Positions 1-9,008 of a stretch of DNA of 64,000 bases are shown one piece after another. The position numbers were made by a program, and so were the translations under genes. This stretch comes from Pseudomonas sp. P5_109 (GTDB taxonomy: Bacteria; Pseudomonadota; Gammaproteobacteria; Pseudomonadales; Pseudomonadaceae): assembly GCF_034009455.1 (NCBI RefSeq), contig NZ_CP125380.1, positions 551,501 to 615,500 on the forward strand, read 5' to 3'. Below the pieces are notes generated by a model. It was not told the DNA's origin and did no database searches. It saw only the letters and a list, made by a program, of their open reading frames with translations. Within the stretch, counting starts at the first letter, position 1. Every line of letters starts with the position of its first letter.

Positions 1-740
1 GCTCCGGCGATAAACATCGAGGCAAGCAGGAGGGCCGAGCGTCGATTCCAGCAGATGACGCACAGCCAGAGCGCAGCGACCGTCAGTGCAACCAGTGGAG
101 TCCTGGAGCCGGTGGCCAGCACCGTGGCGAACATGATCGCCATCGCCGGTAGGCTCAACCAAAGGACCTGGGGTCGTTTGCAGGTCATGCTCAGGCTCAG
201 CCAGTAGGTACAGAAAAAGCCGAAGACGTGGGAGCTGAGCAATGGATTGTCGAACGCGCCGACACCGATCAGGCGCATTTCCGGCTCGTAGATCAGGCCG
301 AACCTGTACAGGTTGTAGGCAGAGATGATCAACGCCACCGTCGCGGCGCAGAACAGCAGGGGTTGAATGATTTCGCTGCGATAGCGCACCAGCAGGTAGC
401 AGCCAACGAACAGCATCAGGGTATGCAATGGCGGTTTGAACTGACCAAAGTCGATGTCGTCGCCTGGCCCCCAGTTCAGGCTGAGCATCGCCCACGCCAA
501 AAACAGCAGGACTGCAACGACGATCGGTTCGTGCAGCAGTTCCTTGGCGAGCCGCGGACGCAAGCACAGTGCAATCAGTGCCGGAATGCTGAACAGGCCA
601 TAGTAAAGCTTGTGATGCACGCTGCGCCCCGGCAGGAAAAACAGTGCACAAAGCAACAATAAGTAACCGAGCGGAAGGATCCACAAGCAAATGAAATCGA
701 AGATTCTATTGGACGTGCTGTTCAAAGCGTTTAATTGCAT
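1..740 (-). CDS. O-antigen ligase-family membrane protein, partial (C-terminus beyond base 1)
   Basis: Reading the minus strand from the ATG at 738-740 gives an open frame of 246 codons that runs off the left edge. The product is very hydrophobic, with several membrane segments from about residue 15 onward. A stretch near the truncated end (ATGSRTPL) resembles the conserved region of the Wzy_C/WaaL family, which joins O-antigen or a capping sugar to lipid A-core at the periplasmic face. It is divergent from msbA, and LPS genes follow, which fits. In P. aeruginosa waaL lies at the same place relative to msbA. Exact substrate cannot be told from the fragment; it could also be a polymerase-like relative. 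Confidence 0.75.
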   Translation of the reverse strand, partial: MQLNALNSTSNRIFDFICLWILPLGYLLLLCALFFLPGRSVHHKLYYGLFSIPALIALCLRPRLAKELLHEPIVVAVLLFLAWAMLSLNWGPGDDIDFGQFKPPLHTLMLFVGCYLLVRYRSEIIQPLLFCAATVALIISAYNLYRFGLIYEPEMRLIGVGAFDNPLLSSHVFGFFCTYWLSLSMTCKRPQVLWLSLPAMAIMFATVLATGSRTPLVALTVAALWLCVICWNRRSALLLASMFIAG

Positions 741-894
741 GCTGAGTAACTTATTCCTGAATTAAGCGACCGTACCAAGGCAGGGACATCGGGTGGCTAT
801 TTGACGCGCCACAATACACAAGCTGTATGCGATTGCCAGAACCCTGAGGAAGCTGTGCTAAAGTCAGCGTCCTTTTCATCGACATTCGCGTGAT

Positions 895-2697
895 ATGACC
901 GACTCCAGTCTCTCCGCAAGCCCATCGAGCTTGAAAATCTACTTCCGTCTGCTCGGCTATGTCCGGCCGTACATCAGCCTGTTCCTGATCAGCATCGTCG
1001 GTTTTCTGATTTTCGCTTCGACGCAGCCAATGCTGGGCTACATCCTCAAGTACTTCGTCGACGGTCTGTCCAACCCTGAAGCAGCGCTGTTTCCAACCGT
1101 GCCCTACCTGCGCGACCTGCAACTGCTGCAGGCGGTGCCGTTGTTGATCATCCTGATCGCCGCGTGGCAGGGTTTGGGGTCGTACCTGGGCAACTACTTC
1201 CTGGCCAAGGTTTCCCTGGGCCTGGTCCATGACTTGCGGGTCCAGTTGTTCAACAACCTGCTGGTGTTGCCGAACCGGTATTTCGACAAGCATAACTCGG
1301 GGCACCTGATTTCTCGTATCACCTTCAACGTGACCATGGTCACGGGGGCGGCAACGGATGCGATCAAGGTCGTAATTCGTGAAGGCATGACGGTGATCTT
1401 CCTGTTTGCCTCGCTGCTGTTCATGAACTGGCGCCTGACGCTGGTCATGGTCGCCATCCTGCCGCTGATTGCCATCATGGTGCGCACGGCCAGCAAGAAA
1501 TTCCGCAAGCAGAGCAAGAAAATCCAGCTGGCCATGGGGGACGTGACGCATGTGGCGTCCGAAACCATCCAGGGCTATCGCGTGGTGCGCAGCTTCGGCG
1601 GTGAAAAATACGAAGAGAAACGCTTCTTCGACGCCAGCCAGAGCAACACCGACAAGCAATTGCGCATGACCCGCACCGGCGCCATCTACACGCCGATGCT
1701 GCAATTGGTGATCTACACCGCCATGGCCGTGCTGATGTTCCTCGTGCTGTTCCTGCGGGGCGATGCATCCGCCGGCGACATGGTGGCCTACATCACCCTG
1801 GCTGGCCTGTTGCCCAAGCCGATTCGCCAGCTGTCGGAAGTCAGCTCGACCATCCAGAAGGGTGTGGCCGGTGCCGAAAGCATCTTCGAGCAACTGGATG
1901 TCGCGCCCGAAGTCGATACCGGCACTGTCGAGCGTGACGTTGTCAGCGGTCGCCTGGACGTACGCAACCTCAGCTTCACCTACCCTGACACCGAGCGTCA
2001 GGTACTCAATGACATCAGTTTCTCCGTTGAACCCGGGCAAATGGTGGCGCTGGTGGGGCGCTCCGGCAGCGGCAAGTCGACCCTGGCCAACCTGATCCCA
2101 CGCTTCTATCACCACGACAAGGGCGAAATCCTCATCGATGGCGTCGAAGTGGAACAGTACAAACTGTTGAACCTGCGCAAGCACATCGCCCAGGTGACTC
2201 AGCACGTGACCCTGTTCAGCGACACTGTGGCCAACAACATCGCCTACGGCGACCTGGCCGGCGCGCCGCGTGAAGACATTGAAAAAGCGGCCAAGGACGC
2301 CTACGCAATGGACTTCATTGCTCAATTGCCTCAAGGCCTGGACACCCAGGTCGGGGAAAACGGCGTGCTGCTGTCCGGTGGCCAGCGTCAGCGCCTGGCG
2401 ATTGCCCGGGCGCTGTTGAAGAATGCTCCTTTGCTGATTCTCGATGAGGCGACTTCGGCACTCGATACCGAGTCCGAGCGGCATATTCAGGCAGCCCTGG
2501 ATCAGGTCATGAAAGGTCGCACCACGCTGGTGATCGCTCACCGCCTGTCGACCATCGAGAAGGCCGACCTGATCCTGGTCATGGATCAGGGGAAAATCGT
2601 CGAGCGCGGTACCCACGATCAACTGCTGGCGCAAAAGGGCTACTACTCGCGCCTCAATGCGATGGGCCTCGACGCCCCGGCCGAAGACATCGCCTGA
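895..2697 (+). CDS. msbA: Lipid A export ABC transporter, fused permease/ATPase MsbA
   Basis: This is a half-transporter of 600 aa that works as a homodimer in the inner membrane to flip lipid A-core from the cytoplasmic to the periplasmic leaflet. Residues 1-330 hold the six-helix transmembrane domain. The ATPase domain has Walker A GRSGSGKS (388-395), the signature LSGGQ (493-497) and Walker B LLILDE (513-518), followed by the H-loop in VIAHRLST. The length is typical of MsbA. The ATG at 895 has only a weak ribosome-binding site, but no better start lies upstream. It sits between an O-antigen ligase-like gene (divergent) and hldE, so the LPS context supports MsbA over a drug exporter. Confidence 0.95.
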   Translation: MTDSSLSASPSSLKIYFRLLGYVRPYISLFLISIVGFLIFASTQPMLGYILKYFVDGLSNPEAALFPTVPYLRDLQLLQAVPLLIILIAAWQGLGSYLGNYFLAKVSLGLVHDLRVQLFNNLLVLPNRYFDKHNSGHLISRITFNVTMVTGAATDAIKVVIREGMTVIFLFASLLFMNWRLTLVMVAILPLIAIMVRTASKKFRKQSKKIQLAMGDVTHVASETIQGYRVVRSFGGEKYEEKRFFDASQSNTDKQLRMTRTGAIYTPMLQLVIYTAMAVLMFLVLFLRGDASAGDMVAYITLAGLLPKPIRQLSEVSSTIQKGVAGAESIFEQLDVAPEVDTGTVERDVVSGRLDVRNLSFTYPDTERQVLNDISFSVEPGQMVALVGRSGSGKSTLANLIPRFYHHDKGEILIDGVEVEQYKLLNLRKHIAQVTQHVTLFSDTVANNIAYGDLAGAPREDIEKAAKDAYAMDFIAQLPQGLDTQVGENGVLLSGGQRQRLAIARALLKNAPLLILDEATSALDTESERHIQAALDQVMKGRTTLVIAHRLSTIEKADLILVMDQGKIVERGTHDQLLAQKGYYSRLNAMGLDAPAEDIA

Positions 2698-2702
2698 CCC
2701 GC

Positions 2703-2727
2703 AAAGGGCGAGCCTGGCTCGCCCTTT
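2703..2727 (+). terminator. Hairpin after msbA, likely terminator
   Basis: A perfect 10-bp stem (AAAGGGCGAG / CTCGCCCTTT) with a 5-nt loop starts six bases after the msbA stop. The T residues are in the end of the stem and no further T-run follows, so termination may be partial. Confidence 0.6.
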
Positions 2728-2944
2728 CGCACACCCGGCGTGCAATGCGCCCGGTGCTTTGTATCCAGTCCTATACGATACACATGCCCTGAAAACGGGC
2801 GATGCGTGCCGTCGCCTGGCGGGGTTTTTGCTCAAAAAATGAGCAATAAAGCCCGGCGAATCATCCGGTTGCAGCCACCGCACAAGCCGACACCAACCCT
2901 GTGTTAATATCGCGCCCCTGTTCATTCTGTATGTGGGTTGCACC

Positions 2945-4366
2945 ATGAAGTTGTCCATGCCGCGATTCGATCAAGCCCCTGTCTTGGTGGTCGGCGATGT
3001 CATGCTCGACCGTTACTGGCATGGTGGTACCTCACGGATTTCTCCTGAGGCGCCGGTGCCGGTGGTCAAGGTCGATCACATCGAGGACCGTCCGGGCGGC
3101 GCAGCCAACGTTGCCTTGAACATTGCCGCCCTGGGGGCCCCGGCCTCGCTGGTCGGTGTAACCGGTGACGATGAAGCCGCCAACAGCCTGGTCAACAGCC
3201 TCAAGGGCGCCGGCGTGCGGGCCATCTTCCAGCGCATTGCGCACCAGCCGACCATCGTCAAGCTGCGGGTCATGAGCCGTCACCAGCAATTGCTGCGTAT
3301 CGACTTCGAAGAACCCTTCGCCACTGACGCGCTGGCGCTGGCCGCGCAGGTCGACGAGTTGCTCGAAGGCATCAAGGTGCTGGTGCTGTCCGACTACGGC
3401 AAAGGCGCGCTGAAAAACCATCAGGCGCTGATCCAGGCCGCCCGTGCCCGTGGCATTCCGGTGCTGGCCGATCCCAAGGGCAAGGATTTCTCGATCTACC
3501 GCGGTGCGAGCCTGATCACGCCGAACCTCAACGAATTCGAAACCATCGTCGGTGGTTGCGCCGATGAGCACGAACTGGTCAACAAGGGCGCGCAACTGAT
3601 GCACGACCTGGACCTCGGTGCCTTGCTGGTGACCCGTGGCGAGCACGGCATGACCTTGCTGCGTCCGGATCATCCGGCGCTGCACTTGCCAGCCCGTGCC
3701 CGTGAAGTGTTCGACGTGACCGGTGCCGGCGATACGGTGATTTCCACCCTGGCGGCCGCGATTGCTGCGGGTGAAGAGCTGCCTCACGCGGTGGCCCTGG
3801 CGAACCTGGCGGCCGGTATCGTGGTCGGCAAGCTCGGTACGGCGGCCATCAGTGCGCCGGAACTGCGTCGCGCGATCCAGCGCGAGGAAGGTTCCGAGCG
3901 CGGTGTGCTGGGTCTTGAGCAGTTGTTGCTGGCGGTCGATGATGCCCGCGCGCACAACGAACGGATCGTGTTCACCAACGGTTGCTTCGACATCCTGCAC
4001 GCCGGTCACGTGACCTATCTGGAACAGGCGCGGGCCCAGGGCGATCGCCTGATAGTGGCGATCAACGACGATGCATCGGTCAGCCGCCTGAAAGGGCCGG
4101 GCCGTCCGATCAATAGTGTCGACCGACGTATGGCGGTACTGGCCGGCCTGGGGGCGGTGGATTGGGTGATCAGCTTCCCTGAAGGCACACCGGAAAACCT
4201 GCTGAGCGCGGTCAAGCCGGACGTGCTGGTCAAGGGTGGCGACTACGGGATCGACCAGGTGGTCGGCGCGGACATCGTGACGGCCTACGGCGGTACCGTG
4301 AAAGTGCTGGGGCTGGTGGAAAACAGCTCGACCACGGCGATTGTCGAGAAGATTCGCAAGTCCTGA
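2945..4366 (+). CDS. hldE: Bifunctional heptose 7-phosphate kinase / heptose 1-phosphate adenylyltransferase HldE
   Basis: The enzyme (473 aa) carries out two steps of ADP-L-glycero-D-manno-heptose synthesis for the LPS inner core. The N-terminal PfkB/ribokinase-type domain (about 1-317) has the DVTGAGDT anion-hole motif at 257-264. The C-terminal nucleotidyltransferase domain has TNGCFDILHAGH (344-355) with the HxGH motif. The open frame extends four codons upstream, but MKLSMPRF at 2945 is the start I recall for Pseudomonas HldE, so I chose it. The gene lies 247 bp after msbA with a hairpin between, so it probably has its own promoter. Loss of this enzyme gives deep-rough LPS. Confidence 0.95.
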   Translation: MKLSMPRFDQAPVLVVGDVMLDRYWHGGTSRISPEAPVPVVKVDHIEDRPGGAANVALNIAALGAPASLVGVTGDDEAANSLVNSLKGAGVRAIFQRIAHQPTIVKLRVMSRHQQLLRIDFEEPFATDALALAAQVDELLEGIKVLVLSDYGKGALKNHQALIQAARARGIPVLADPKGKDFSIYRGASLITPNLNEFETIVGGCADEHELVNKGAQLMHDLDLGALLVTRGEHGMTLLRPDHPALHLPARAREVFDVTGAGDTVISTLAAAIAAGEELPHAVALANLAAGIVVGKLGTAAISAPELRRAIQREEGSERGVLGLEQLLLAVDDARAHNERIVFTNGCFDILHAGHVTYLEQARAQGDRLIVAINDDASVSRLKGPGRPINSVDRRMAVLAGLGAVDWVISFPEGTPENLLSAVKPDVLVKGGDYGIDQVVGADIVTAYGGTVKVLGLVENSSTTAIVEKIRKS

Positions 4367-4368
4367 TT

Positions 4369-4503
4369 TGTGGCGAGGGGGCTTGCCCCCGTTGGGCTGC
4401 GAAGCGGCCCTGAAATTTGCCACCGCGATATGCCAGGCACTCCGCGTGCGATGATTTACGACTGCTTCGCAGCCGAACGGGGGCAAGCCCCCTCGCCACA
4501 AAA
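4369..4503. repeat. REP pair, family A (GAGGGGGCTTGCCCCCG type)
   Basis: Two inverted copies of a sequence with core GCGAGGGGGCTTGCCCCCGT, at 4372-4391 and, inverted, near 4478-4498, enclose a short spacer that ends in a second inverted match (CTGCGAAGCGG / CTGCTTCGCAG). It fills the gap between convergent hldE and the next gene. The same family recurs at 38.7 and 58.4 kb. Confidence 0.9.
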
Positions 4504-4532
4504 GCCCTGCCACAGAAGCGCGCTAGTCGCCC

Positions 4533-5498
4533 CTATCGTGCCGCCTTGCGCGGCACGATTTTCTTCAGCAACAACTTGGCCTTGCCACGCAACCGCGCCA
4601 AACCCGAATCCTTCCCCGGCGGGGTCAAGCCCTGCTGTCTCACCCAGTCCTTCCAGCGAATCCGCTCATCGCGCACCAGCCAGCCTTCCTGTCGGGCAAA
4701 ACTCTCGGCCAGGTATAGGCCGCGCGTGCTGGCCGGGTACAACTGATCCTTCTTCAAGGTGTAGAGCTCAGCCATCGGGTGGCCGTCCTGCAAGGGCATC
4801 AAGTACAGGTCGGGGCGTTTGCGGTCGAGGCGGGCGACGAGTTGATCGCCTTCCAGTCTTTCATCGACATGGAACAGGCTCAGGGATTTGGCTTCCTTGG
4901 GAACGTCAAGGCGCAAGTCGTAAATCAGCTGCAGTGACGCCGTTGGCAAATGCACATAAGCCCGCGGACGCTCCATCAGCATCAGATTGGCGCAACGTAC
5001 CGGCCGCGCCGAGCCGGACAGTGGCGACAAGCGAAACGGCAGGGCTTCACGGTAATGCAGGGCGGCCGAGTAAGGCGCCGGCAGCCAGGTGTCATTGAAG
5101 CGCCCACCGAGCCAGCCTTCGGGAGTTTCCAGCAGGCATTCTTCGGCTATCTCCTGGATCGCCGTGTGCAAGGGCAGGTTCAGTTCATGGGCCGGCACGT
5201 AGCCGGAAATCAGCTTGAGCACCACATCGCCACGGTCCTGCCGGCGTTGGCGCACCAGCACCCAATAGTCGCGATTCTGCCAATGCAGGGTCAGGCGTAC
5301 CGAAACCCCGAGATTGGCCAGTTCGAGTGCAAACCGTTCACTGTCGCCGACCGTCACCGGGCGCCGACGTTGCAGGGTCTGGGAAAAATTCAGCGGCCTG
5401 CCGACGCTCTGATAAGCCAGGCCTTCGGGGGTCGCTTCGACGAATAACGGCAGGGTCTTGAAGTTGCTCGGGTTCTTTCTGATGAGCGTACGCGACAT
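4533..5498 (-). CDS. Conserved protein with a degenerate Nudix-like motif
   Basis: This 321-aa soluble protein has no signal peptide. I do not see a Walker A or Walker B motif, so an ATPase label would not be supported. Around residues 99-123 there is a Nudix-like pattern: G99, five residues, E105, then nine residues instead of seven, then QEIAEE (115-120), keeping the glutamates that bind metal in Nudix hydrolases. The C-terminus is very basic. The start at 5498 has a clear AGGAG site. It is the last gene of a minus-strand operon after an FAD oxidoreductase and an aldo/keto reductase (32 bp gap). The function is unknown; a diverged Nudix hydrolase is an inference. Confidence 0.6.
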   Translation of the reverse strand: MSRTLIRKNPSNFKTLPLFVEATPEGLAYQSVGRPLNFSQTLQRRRPVTVGDSERFALELANLGVSVRLTLHWQNRDYWVLVRQRRQDRGDVVLKLISGYVPAHELNLPLHTAIQEIAEECLLETPEGWLGGRFNDTWLPAPYSAALHYREALPFRLSPLSGSARPVRCANLMLMERPRAYVHLPTASLQLIYDLRLDVPKEAKSLSLFHVDERLEGDQLVARLDRKRPDLYLMPLQDGHPMAELYTLKKDQLYPASTRGLYLAESFARQEGWLVRDERIRWKDWVRQQGLTPPGKDSGLARLRGKAKLLLKKIVPRKAAR

Positions 5499-5530
5499 GT
5501 CGGCTCCTGCTTAAGGCCGCGTGGGCGGCG

Positions 5531-6343
5531 TCAGTGGCTACGTAGGACCTGGGCAACGGTCGCGACATTGTGGGCGAGGTGCAGCGGATTGATGGTCCCG
5601 ACAATAGCACTGGCAACACCCGGATGTTCAAACAACAACTCGAAACTGGCACGCACCGGATCCACGCCCGGACTCAGGCAGACATGGCCACTGGCGAGGG
5701 CTTTCTTGATCAGAATGGCTTTGCCGTGTGCAGCAGCATAGTCAATGACGGCCTTCTCGTTTTGTTCGTTCAGATTGTAGGTGACCATCGCGCAGTCGCC
5801 TTGCTCCAGTGCCTTCAGGCCGCCGTCGACGGTTTTGCCGGAAAGCCCGAAACCGCGAATCTTGCCTTCGGCCTTGAGCGCGGCGAGGGTGTCGTAGACT
5901 TCGCAGTCATTGAGGATCGCCAGGTCGTTGCCGTCGGAGTGCACAAGCACCAGGTCGATGAAGTCCGTTTCCAGGCGTTGCAGGCTGCGTTCCACTGACA
6001 TTCGCGTGTGTGCGGCGCTGAAGTCGTGACGAGACTGGCCGTCGGCAAACTCTTCACCGACCTTGCTGACAATCACCCAATCCTGACGCTGGCCGCGCAG
6101 CAACGGACCGAGGCGCTCTTCGCTGCGACCATAGGCCGGGGCCGTGTCGATCAGGTTGATGCCCAGGTCGCGGGCGAGCTTGAGCAGCATGCGCGCTTCA
6201 TCGTCATCGGGAATCCGGAAGCCGTTGGGGTACTTCACCCCTTGGTCGCGGCCCAGTTTCACCGTGCCCAGGCCCAGGGGTGAAACCAGCAGGCCGGTGC
6301 TGCCCAGTGGGCGATGCAGGTCGTGCAGGGTCGGTTGGCTCAT
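5531..6343 (-). CDS. Aldo/keto reductase family oxidoreductase
   Basis: This NAD(P)H-dependent reductase of the AKR barrel family has 270 aa. The catalytic set is visible: D66 and Y71 in IDTAPAYG, K94 in VIVSKVG and H135 in LVLVHSD. It is cytosolic. The substrate is unknown; the family reduces aldehydes and ketones and also includes sugar oxidoreductases. It overlaps the upstream FAD oxidoreductase gene by 4 bp (ATGA), which implies translational coupling, and lies 32 bp ahead of the Nudix-like gene. I see nothing truncated; the length is slightly short for the family (about 300) but the barrel motifs are in order. Confidence 0.88.
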   Translation of the reverse strand: MSQPTLHDLHRPLGSTGLLVSPLGLGTVKLGRDQGVKYPNGFRIPDDDEARMLLKLARDLGINLIDTAPAYGRSEERLGPLLRGQRQDWVIVSKVGEEFADGQSRHDFSAAHTRMSVERSLQRLETDFIDLVLVHSDGNDLAILNDCEVYDTLAALKAEGKIRGFGLSGKTVDGGLKALEQGDCAMVTYNLNEQNEKAVIDYAAAHGKAILIKKALASGHVCLSPGVDPVRASFELLFEHPGVASAIVGTINPLHLAHNVATVAQVLRSH

Positions 6344-7515
6344 GGCAGCAGTTGCTCCCAGGCCGGTACGCCCATCGGCGGCTTCGGCAGTTCAGGCAGC
6401 GCTGCCGGGTGGCTTGGCTGGATACCGTCGCGGGTCAGGCTGGCGATCACGCGGTCGGCGAAGTCCGGCGCCAGGGCGAGCTTGGTCGGCCAACCCACCA
6501 GCAGTCGGCCTTCCTCGGCCACAAAGGCGTTGTCGGGACGGGTCAAGCCGGATTGCAGCGGTTCGGCGCGATCCACGCGCAAGGTCGCCCATTGCACGGT
6601 GCTCAGGTCGATCCATGGCAGTAATTGGCTGAGTTCTTTCTGGGCGGTGGCGATCTGTTCGGCGGGCTCACGGGCCACGCCTTCAGACTCCGCGATGTCG
6701 CCGCCCAGGTACCAGACCCATTGGCCATCCGCTGCCGGATGCGTGGTCACGGTGATGCGCGGTTTGGTGCCGCCACCCAGGCAGTGGGCGTACAGCGGTT
6801 TGAGGCTTGGGCCCTTGGCGATGATCATGTGCAATGGCCGGCGCTGCATGGCAGGCTGGCTCAGGCCCAGGGTTTCAAGCAATGCCGCGGCGCCGGCGCC
6901 GGCGCTCAGGACGATGCGCTGGGCGCGGATCTCGCGCTCATCGACTTTCAAGCCGACCAGCACGCCGCCTTCCAGCAGTGGCTCGATGTTCTGCCCGGCG
7001 AGCAAGCCATCCCCCGCCAGATCGGCCAGGCGCTGGATCAGACTCGGCACATCGATCACCAGTTCCGCCAGGCGATAGACCTTGCCCTTGAAGCGCTTGT
7101 CTTGCAGGGCTGGCGGCAATTGCTCGCCCTTGACCTGATCGACGCGACCGCGCACGGCCTTGCTGGCAAAGAAACTGGTGAGGTTGCCGGCGAGAGTGCC
7201 GGGGGACCAGAGGTAATGGGCTTCGGACAGCAGGCGCACGCCGGACAGGTCCAGCTCGCCGTCACCGGCCAGGGCTTCGCGCCAGCGGCGCGGCATGTCG
7301 GCGATGGCTTCCGAGGCGCCGGTCAGGGCGCCGTGCAGCGCGTATTTGGCGCCGCCGTGGATGATGCCCTGGGACTTCACGCTTTGCCCGCCACCGAGGC
7401 TGGCGCTTTCCACCAGCACGGTCGAAAAACCCTGGCGGCGCAGGCGCGCGTTCAGCCAGAGGCCGGCGACACCAGCGCCGACAATCAGAACGTCGGTGGA
7501 AATAACGGATGGCAT
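6340..7515 (-). CDS. FAD-dependent oxidoreductase (DAO family)
   Basis: This flavoprotein of 391 aa has an N-terminal Rossmann dinucleotide-binding motif, VGAGVAG, around residues 12-18 and a conserved SQGIIHGG stretch near residues 48-55 that fits the D-amino-acid oxidase / glycerol-3-phosphate dehydrogenase fold. A C-terminal segment (LLVGWPTK) matches the second FAD contact region. The substrate is not evident. It is the first gene of an operon with the aldo/keto reductase (4-bp overlap) and the Nudix-like gene, so the three may act in one redox or metabolite-repair path. Start at 7515 is supported by GAGGT upstream. Confidence 0.85.
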   Translation of the reverse strand: MPSVISTDVLIVGAGVAGLWLNARLRRQGFSTVLVESASLGGGQSVKSQGIIHGGAKYALHGALTGASEAIADMPRRWREALAGDGELDLSGVRLLSEAHYLWSPGTLAGNLTSFFASKAVRGRVDQVKGEQLPPALQDKRFKGKVYRLAELVIDVPSLIQRLADLAGDGLLAGQNIEPLLEGGVLVGLKVDEREIRAQRIVLSAGAGAAALLETLGLSQPAMQRRPLHMIIAKGPSLKPLYAHCLGGGTKPRITVTTHPAADGQWVWYLGGDIAESEGVAREPAEQIATAQKELSQLLPWIDLSTVQWATLRVDRAEPLQSGLTRPDNAFVAEEGRLLVGWPTKLALAPDFADRVIASLTRDGIQPSHPAALPELPKPPMGVPAWEQLLP

Positions 7516-7574
7516 GCAGCGACCTCAGTGTTCAAGACGAGGGCGCAGTATACAAGGGTGGCGGGTTAGATGTT

Positions 7575-7653
7575 TGTAGGAGCCGGCTTGCTGGCGATAG
7601 CGGTGCATCAGGCACACCGCGTTGGCCGGATCGCCAGCAAGCCGGCTCCTACA
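7575..7653. repeat. REP pair, family C (GTAGGAGCCGGCTTGCTGGCGAT type)
   Basis: Inverted copies of TGTAGGAGCCGGCTTGCTGG at 7575-7598 and 7629-7653 enclose about 30 bases. It lies between two genes that both read on the minus strand. Related pairs are at 34.8 and 62.6 kb. Confidence 0.9.
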
Positions 7654-7658
7654 GAGTG

Positions 7659-7991
7659 TCAGTGGCCGGCGGTTTTGGAGAAGAGCTGGATGACCACCAC
7701 GCCCAGCACAATCAGCGCCATCCCCAGCATTGCCGGTACGTCCAGCTTCTGCCCGTAGATGAACAGCGCCGCAACGCTGACCATCACGATCCCCATGCCG
7801 GCCCACACGGCGTACGCCACGCCCACCGGGACGCTGCGCACCACCAGGGTCAGCATCCAGAAGGCGATCCCGTAACCGACGATGACCAGCACCAGTGGCA
7901 GCGGGGTGCTGAAGCCCTTGACCGCTTTCATCGAAACAGTGGCAATCACTTCGGCGCAGATGGCAATGGCCAGGTAGTAGTAAGCGGTCAT
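7659..7991 (-). CDS. Small multidrug resistance (SMR/EmrE-type) efflux protein
   Basis: This protein of 110 aa has four membrane helices and is of the SMR family. It carries the essential membrane-embedded glutamate E14 in ICAEVIAT and the family segment YAVWAGMG. Members work as dimers that exchange protons for cationic drugs or guanidinium-type compounds. EmrE-like and Gdx-like members cannot be told apart with confidence by eye, though the sequence looks closer to EmrE. A GAGGA site precedes the ATG at 7991. It is divergent from the LysR regulator at 8095, about 100 bp away, which makes that regulator a candidate controller. Confidence 0.88.
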   Translation of the reverse strand: MTAYYYLAIAICAEVIATVSMKAVKGFSTPLPLVLVIVGYGIAFWMLTLVVRSVPVGVAYAVWAGMGIVMVSVAALFIYGQKLDVPAMLGMALIVLGVVVIQLFSKTAGH

Positions 7992-8094
7992 GGGTCAATC
8001 CTCGTGTGAAGTGTTGCTCTCTGAGGTCGGCATTCTAGAGATTCGCCAGATGCGGTAAAGTCATTACCTATCTGTTTGGAAGATGGGTTGAGCC

Positions 8095-8997
8095 ATGAGC
8101 ATGCAATGGAATCTTGAGCAGCTGCGGTTGTTTGTCAGCGTAGCCGAGCAGCGCTCGTTTTCTGCCGTGGCGCGGGATCAGCGCAAGGCGCAGTCGGCGG
8201 TCAGCAGTTCGATCGCGTTGCTGGAAGAAGACCTGGGCGTCAGCTTGTTCGACCGCAGCAGCGGCCGCCAGCCGAAACTCACCGAAGCCGGCACGGCTTT
8301 GCTGGACGAAGCGCGGGAAGTGTTGCGCCAGTGCGAACGACTCAACGGCCGGGCACTGGCAATGATGCGCGGCCAGGAGGCGCGACTGCGTGTGGCGCAG
8401 GATGAGGCGATGCCTTATCAGCCGATCATCGAAAGCTTCGAGGCCCTGGCGGAAAAATTTCCCAGCCTTGAAGTGCAACTGACCAGCGCCGCCCAGGGCG
8501 ATGTCGCGCGCAAGCTGGTGGAACGGCGCGCCGATCTGGGGCTGCTGTTCTTTCACGATCAGATTCCCGAGGCACTCGAGCGGCGGGTGCTGGGCAGTGT
8601 AGAAATGGTCACGGTGTGTGGCAAGGATCATCCGTTGGCGGGCAAAGGCTCGGTGGACGGCCAGCAACTGGCGCTGCATCGGCAGTTGCTGATGTCCACG
8701 GAGTCGAGCATTTATCCCGGCAGTGACCCCGCCAGCCCGCAAGTCTGGCGCGCTGACAGTTTCTATGTGATGGCCGAATGGCTGGTGCGCGGCCTCGGCT
8801 GGGCCTGGTTGCCGCGCCATGTGGTGCAGTACCCGACGTATCAGAATCAGATGGTCGAACTGGTCAGCGAATGGACCCCGCCAGCCCTGGTGGTGGAGCT
8901 GGTATGGCGCCGGGACGAACCGCTCGGCCCGGCCGCGCGCTGGCTCGCCGAACGTTTTGCCGTGCACTTGCAGACGATTGGCGAAAAAAGCCGATAA
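8095..8997 (+). CDS. LysR-family transcriptional regulator
   Basis: The protein has 300 aa. Residues 4-63 form the winged helix-turn-helix typical of LysR proteins (LRLFVSVAEQRSFSAVARD region), followed by a linker helix and a periplasmic-binding-protein-like effector domain from about 90 to 290. It probably binds DNA as a tetramer. It is divergent from the SMR efflux gene across about 100 bp, the classic LysR arrangement, so regulation of that gene is a reasonable inference; the inducer is unknown. The next gene, waaA, starts 11 bp downstream, which suggests some read-through into LPS biosynthesis. Confidence 0.88.
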   Translation: MSMQWNLEQLRLFVSVAEQRSFSAVARDQRKAQSAVSSSIALLEEDLGVSLFDRSSGRQPKLTEAGTALLDEAREVLRQCERLNGRALAMMRGQEARLRVAQDEAMPYQPIIESFEALAEKFPSLEVQLTSAAQGDVARKLVERRADLGLLFFHDQIPEALERRVLGSVEMVTVCGKDHPLAGKGSVDGQQLALHRQLLMSTESSIYPGSDPASPQVWRADSFYVMAEWLVRGLGWAWLPRHVVQYPTYQNQMVELVSEWTPPALVVELVWRRDEPLGPAARWLAERFAVHLQTIGEKSR

Positions 8998-9008
8998 ACT
9001 CCGCCGCC

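Noticed and set aside
228..662. 144-codon open frame on the plus strand
   Set aside because: It is antisense to the O-antigen ligase-like gene, which has membrane helices and a family motif.
751..2958. 735-codon open frame on the minus strand
   Set aside because: It is opposite the clear msbA gene; the translation has no family features and reflects GC-rich codon bias.
4533..5498. ABC transporter ATPase function for this gene
   Set aside because: No Walker A, signature or Walker B motif is present.
8778..9008. Upstream extension of waaA inside the LysR gene
   Set aside because: It overlaps LysR coding sequence and exceeds the family length; ATG 9009 gives 425 aa.
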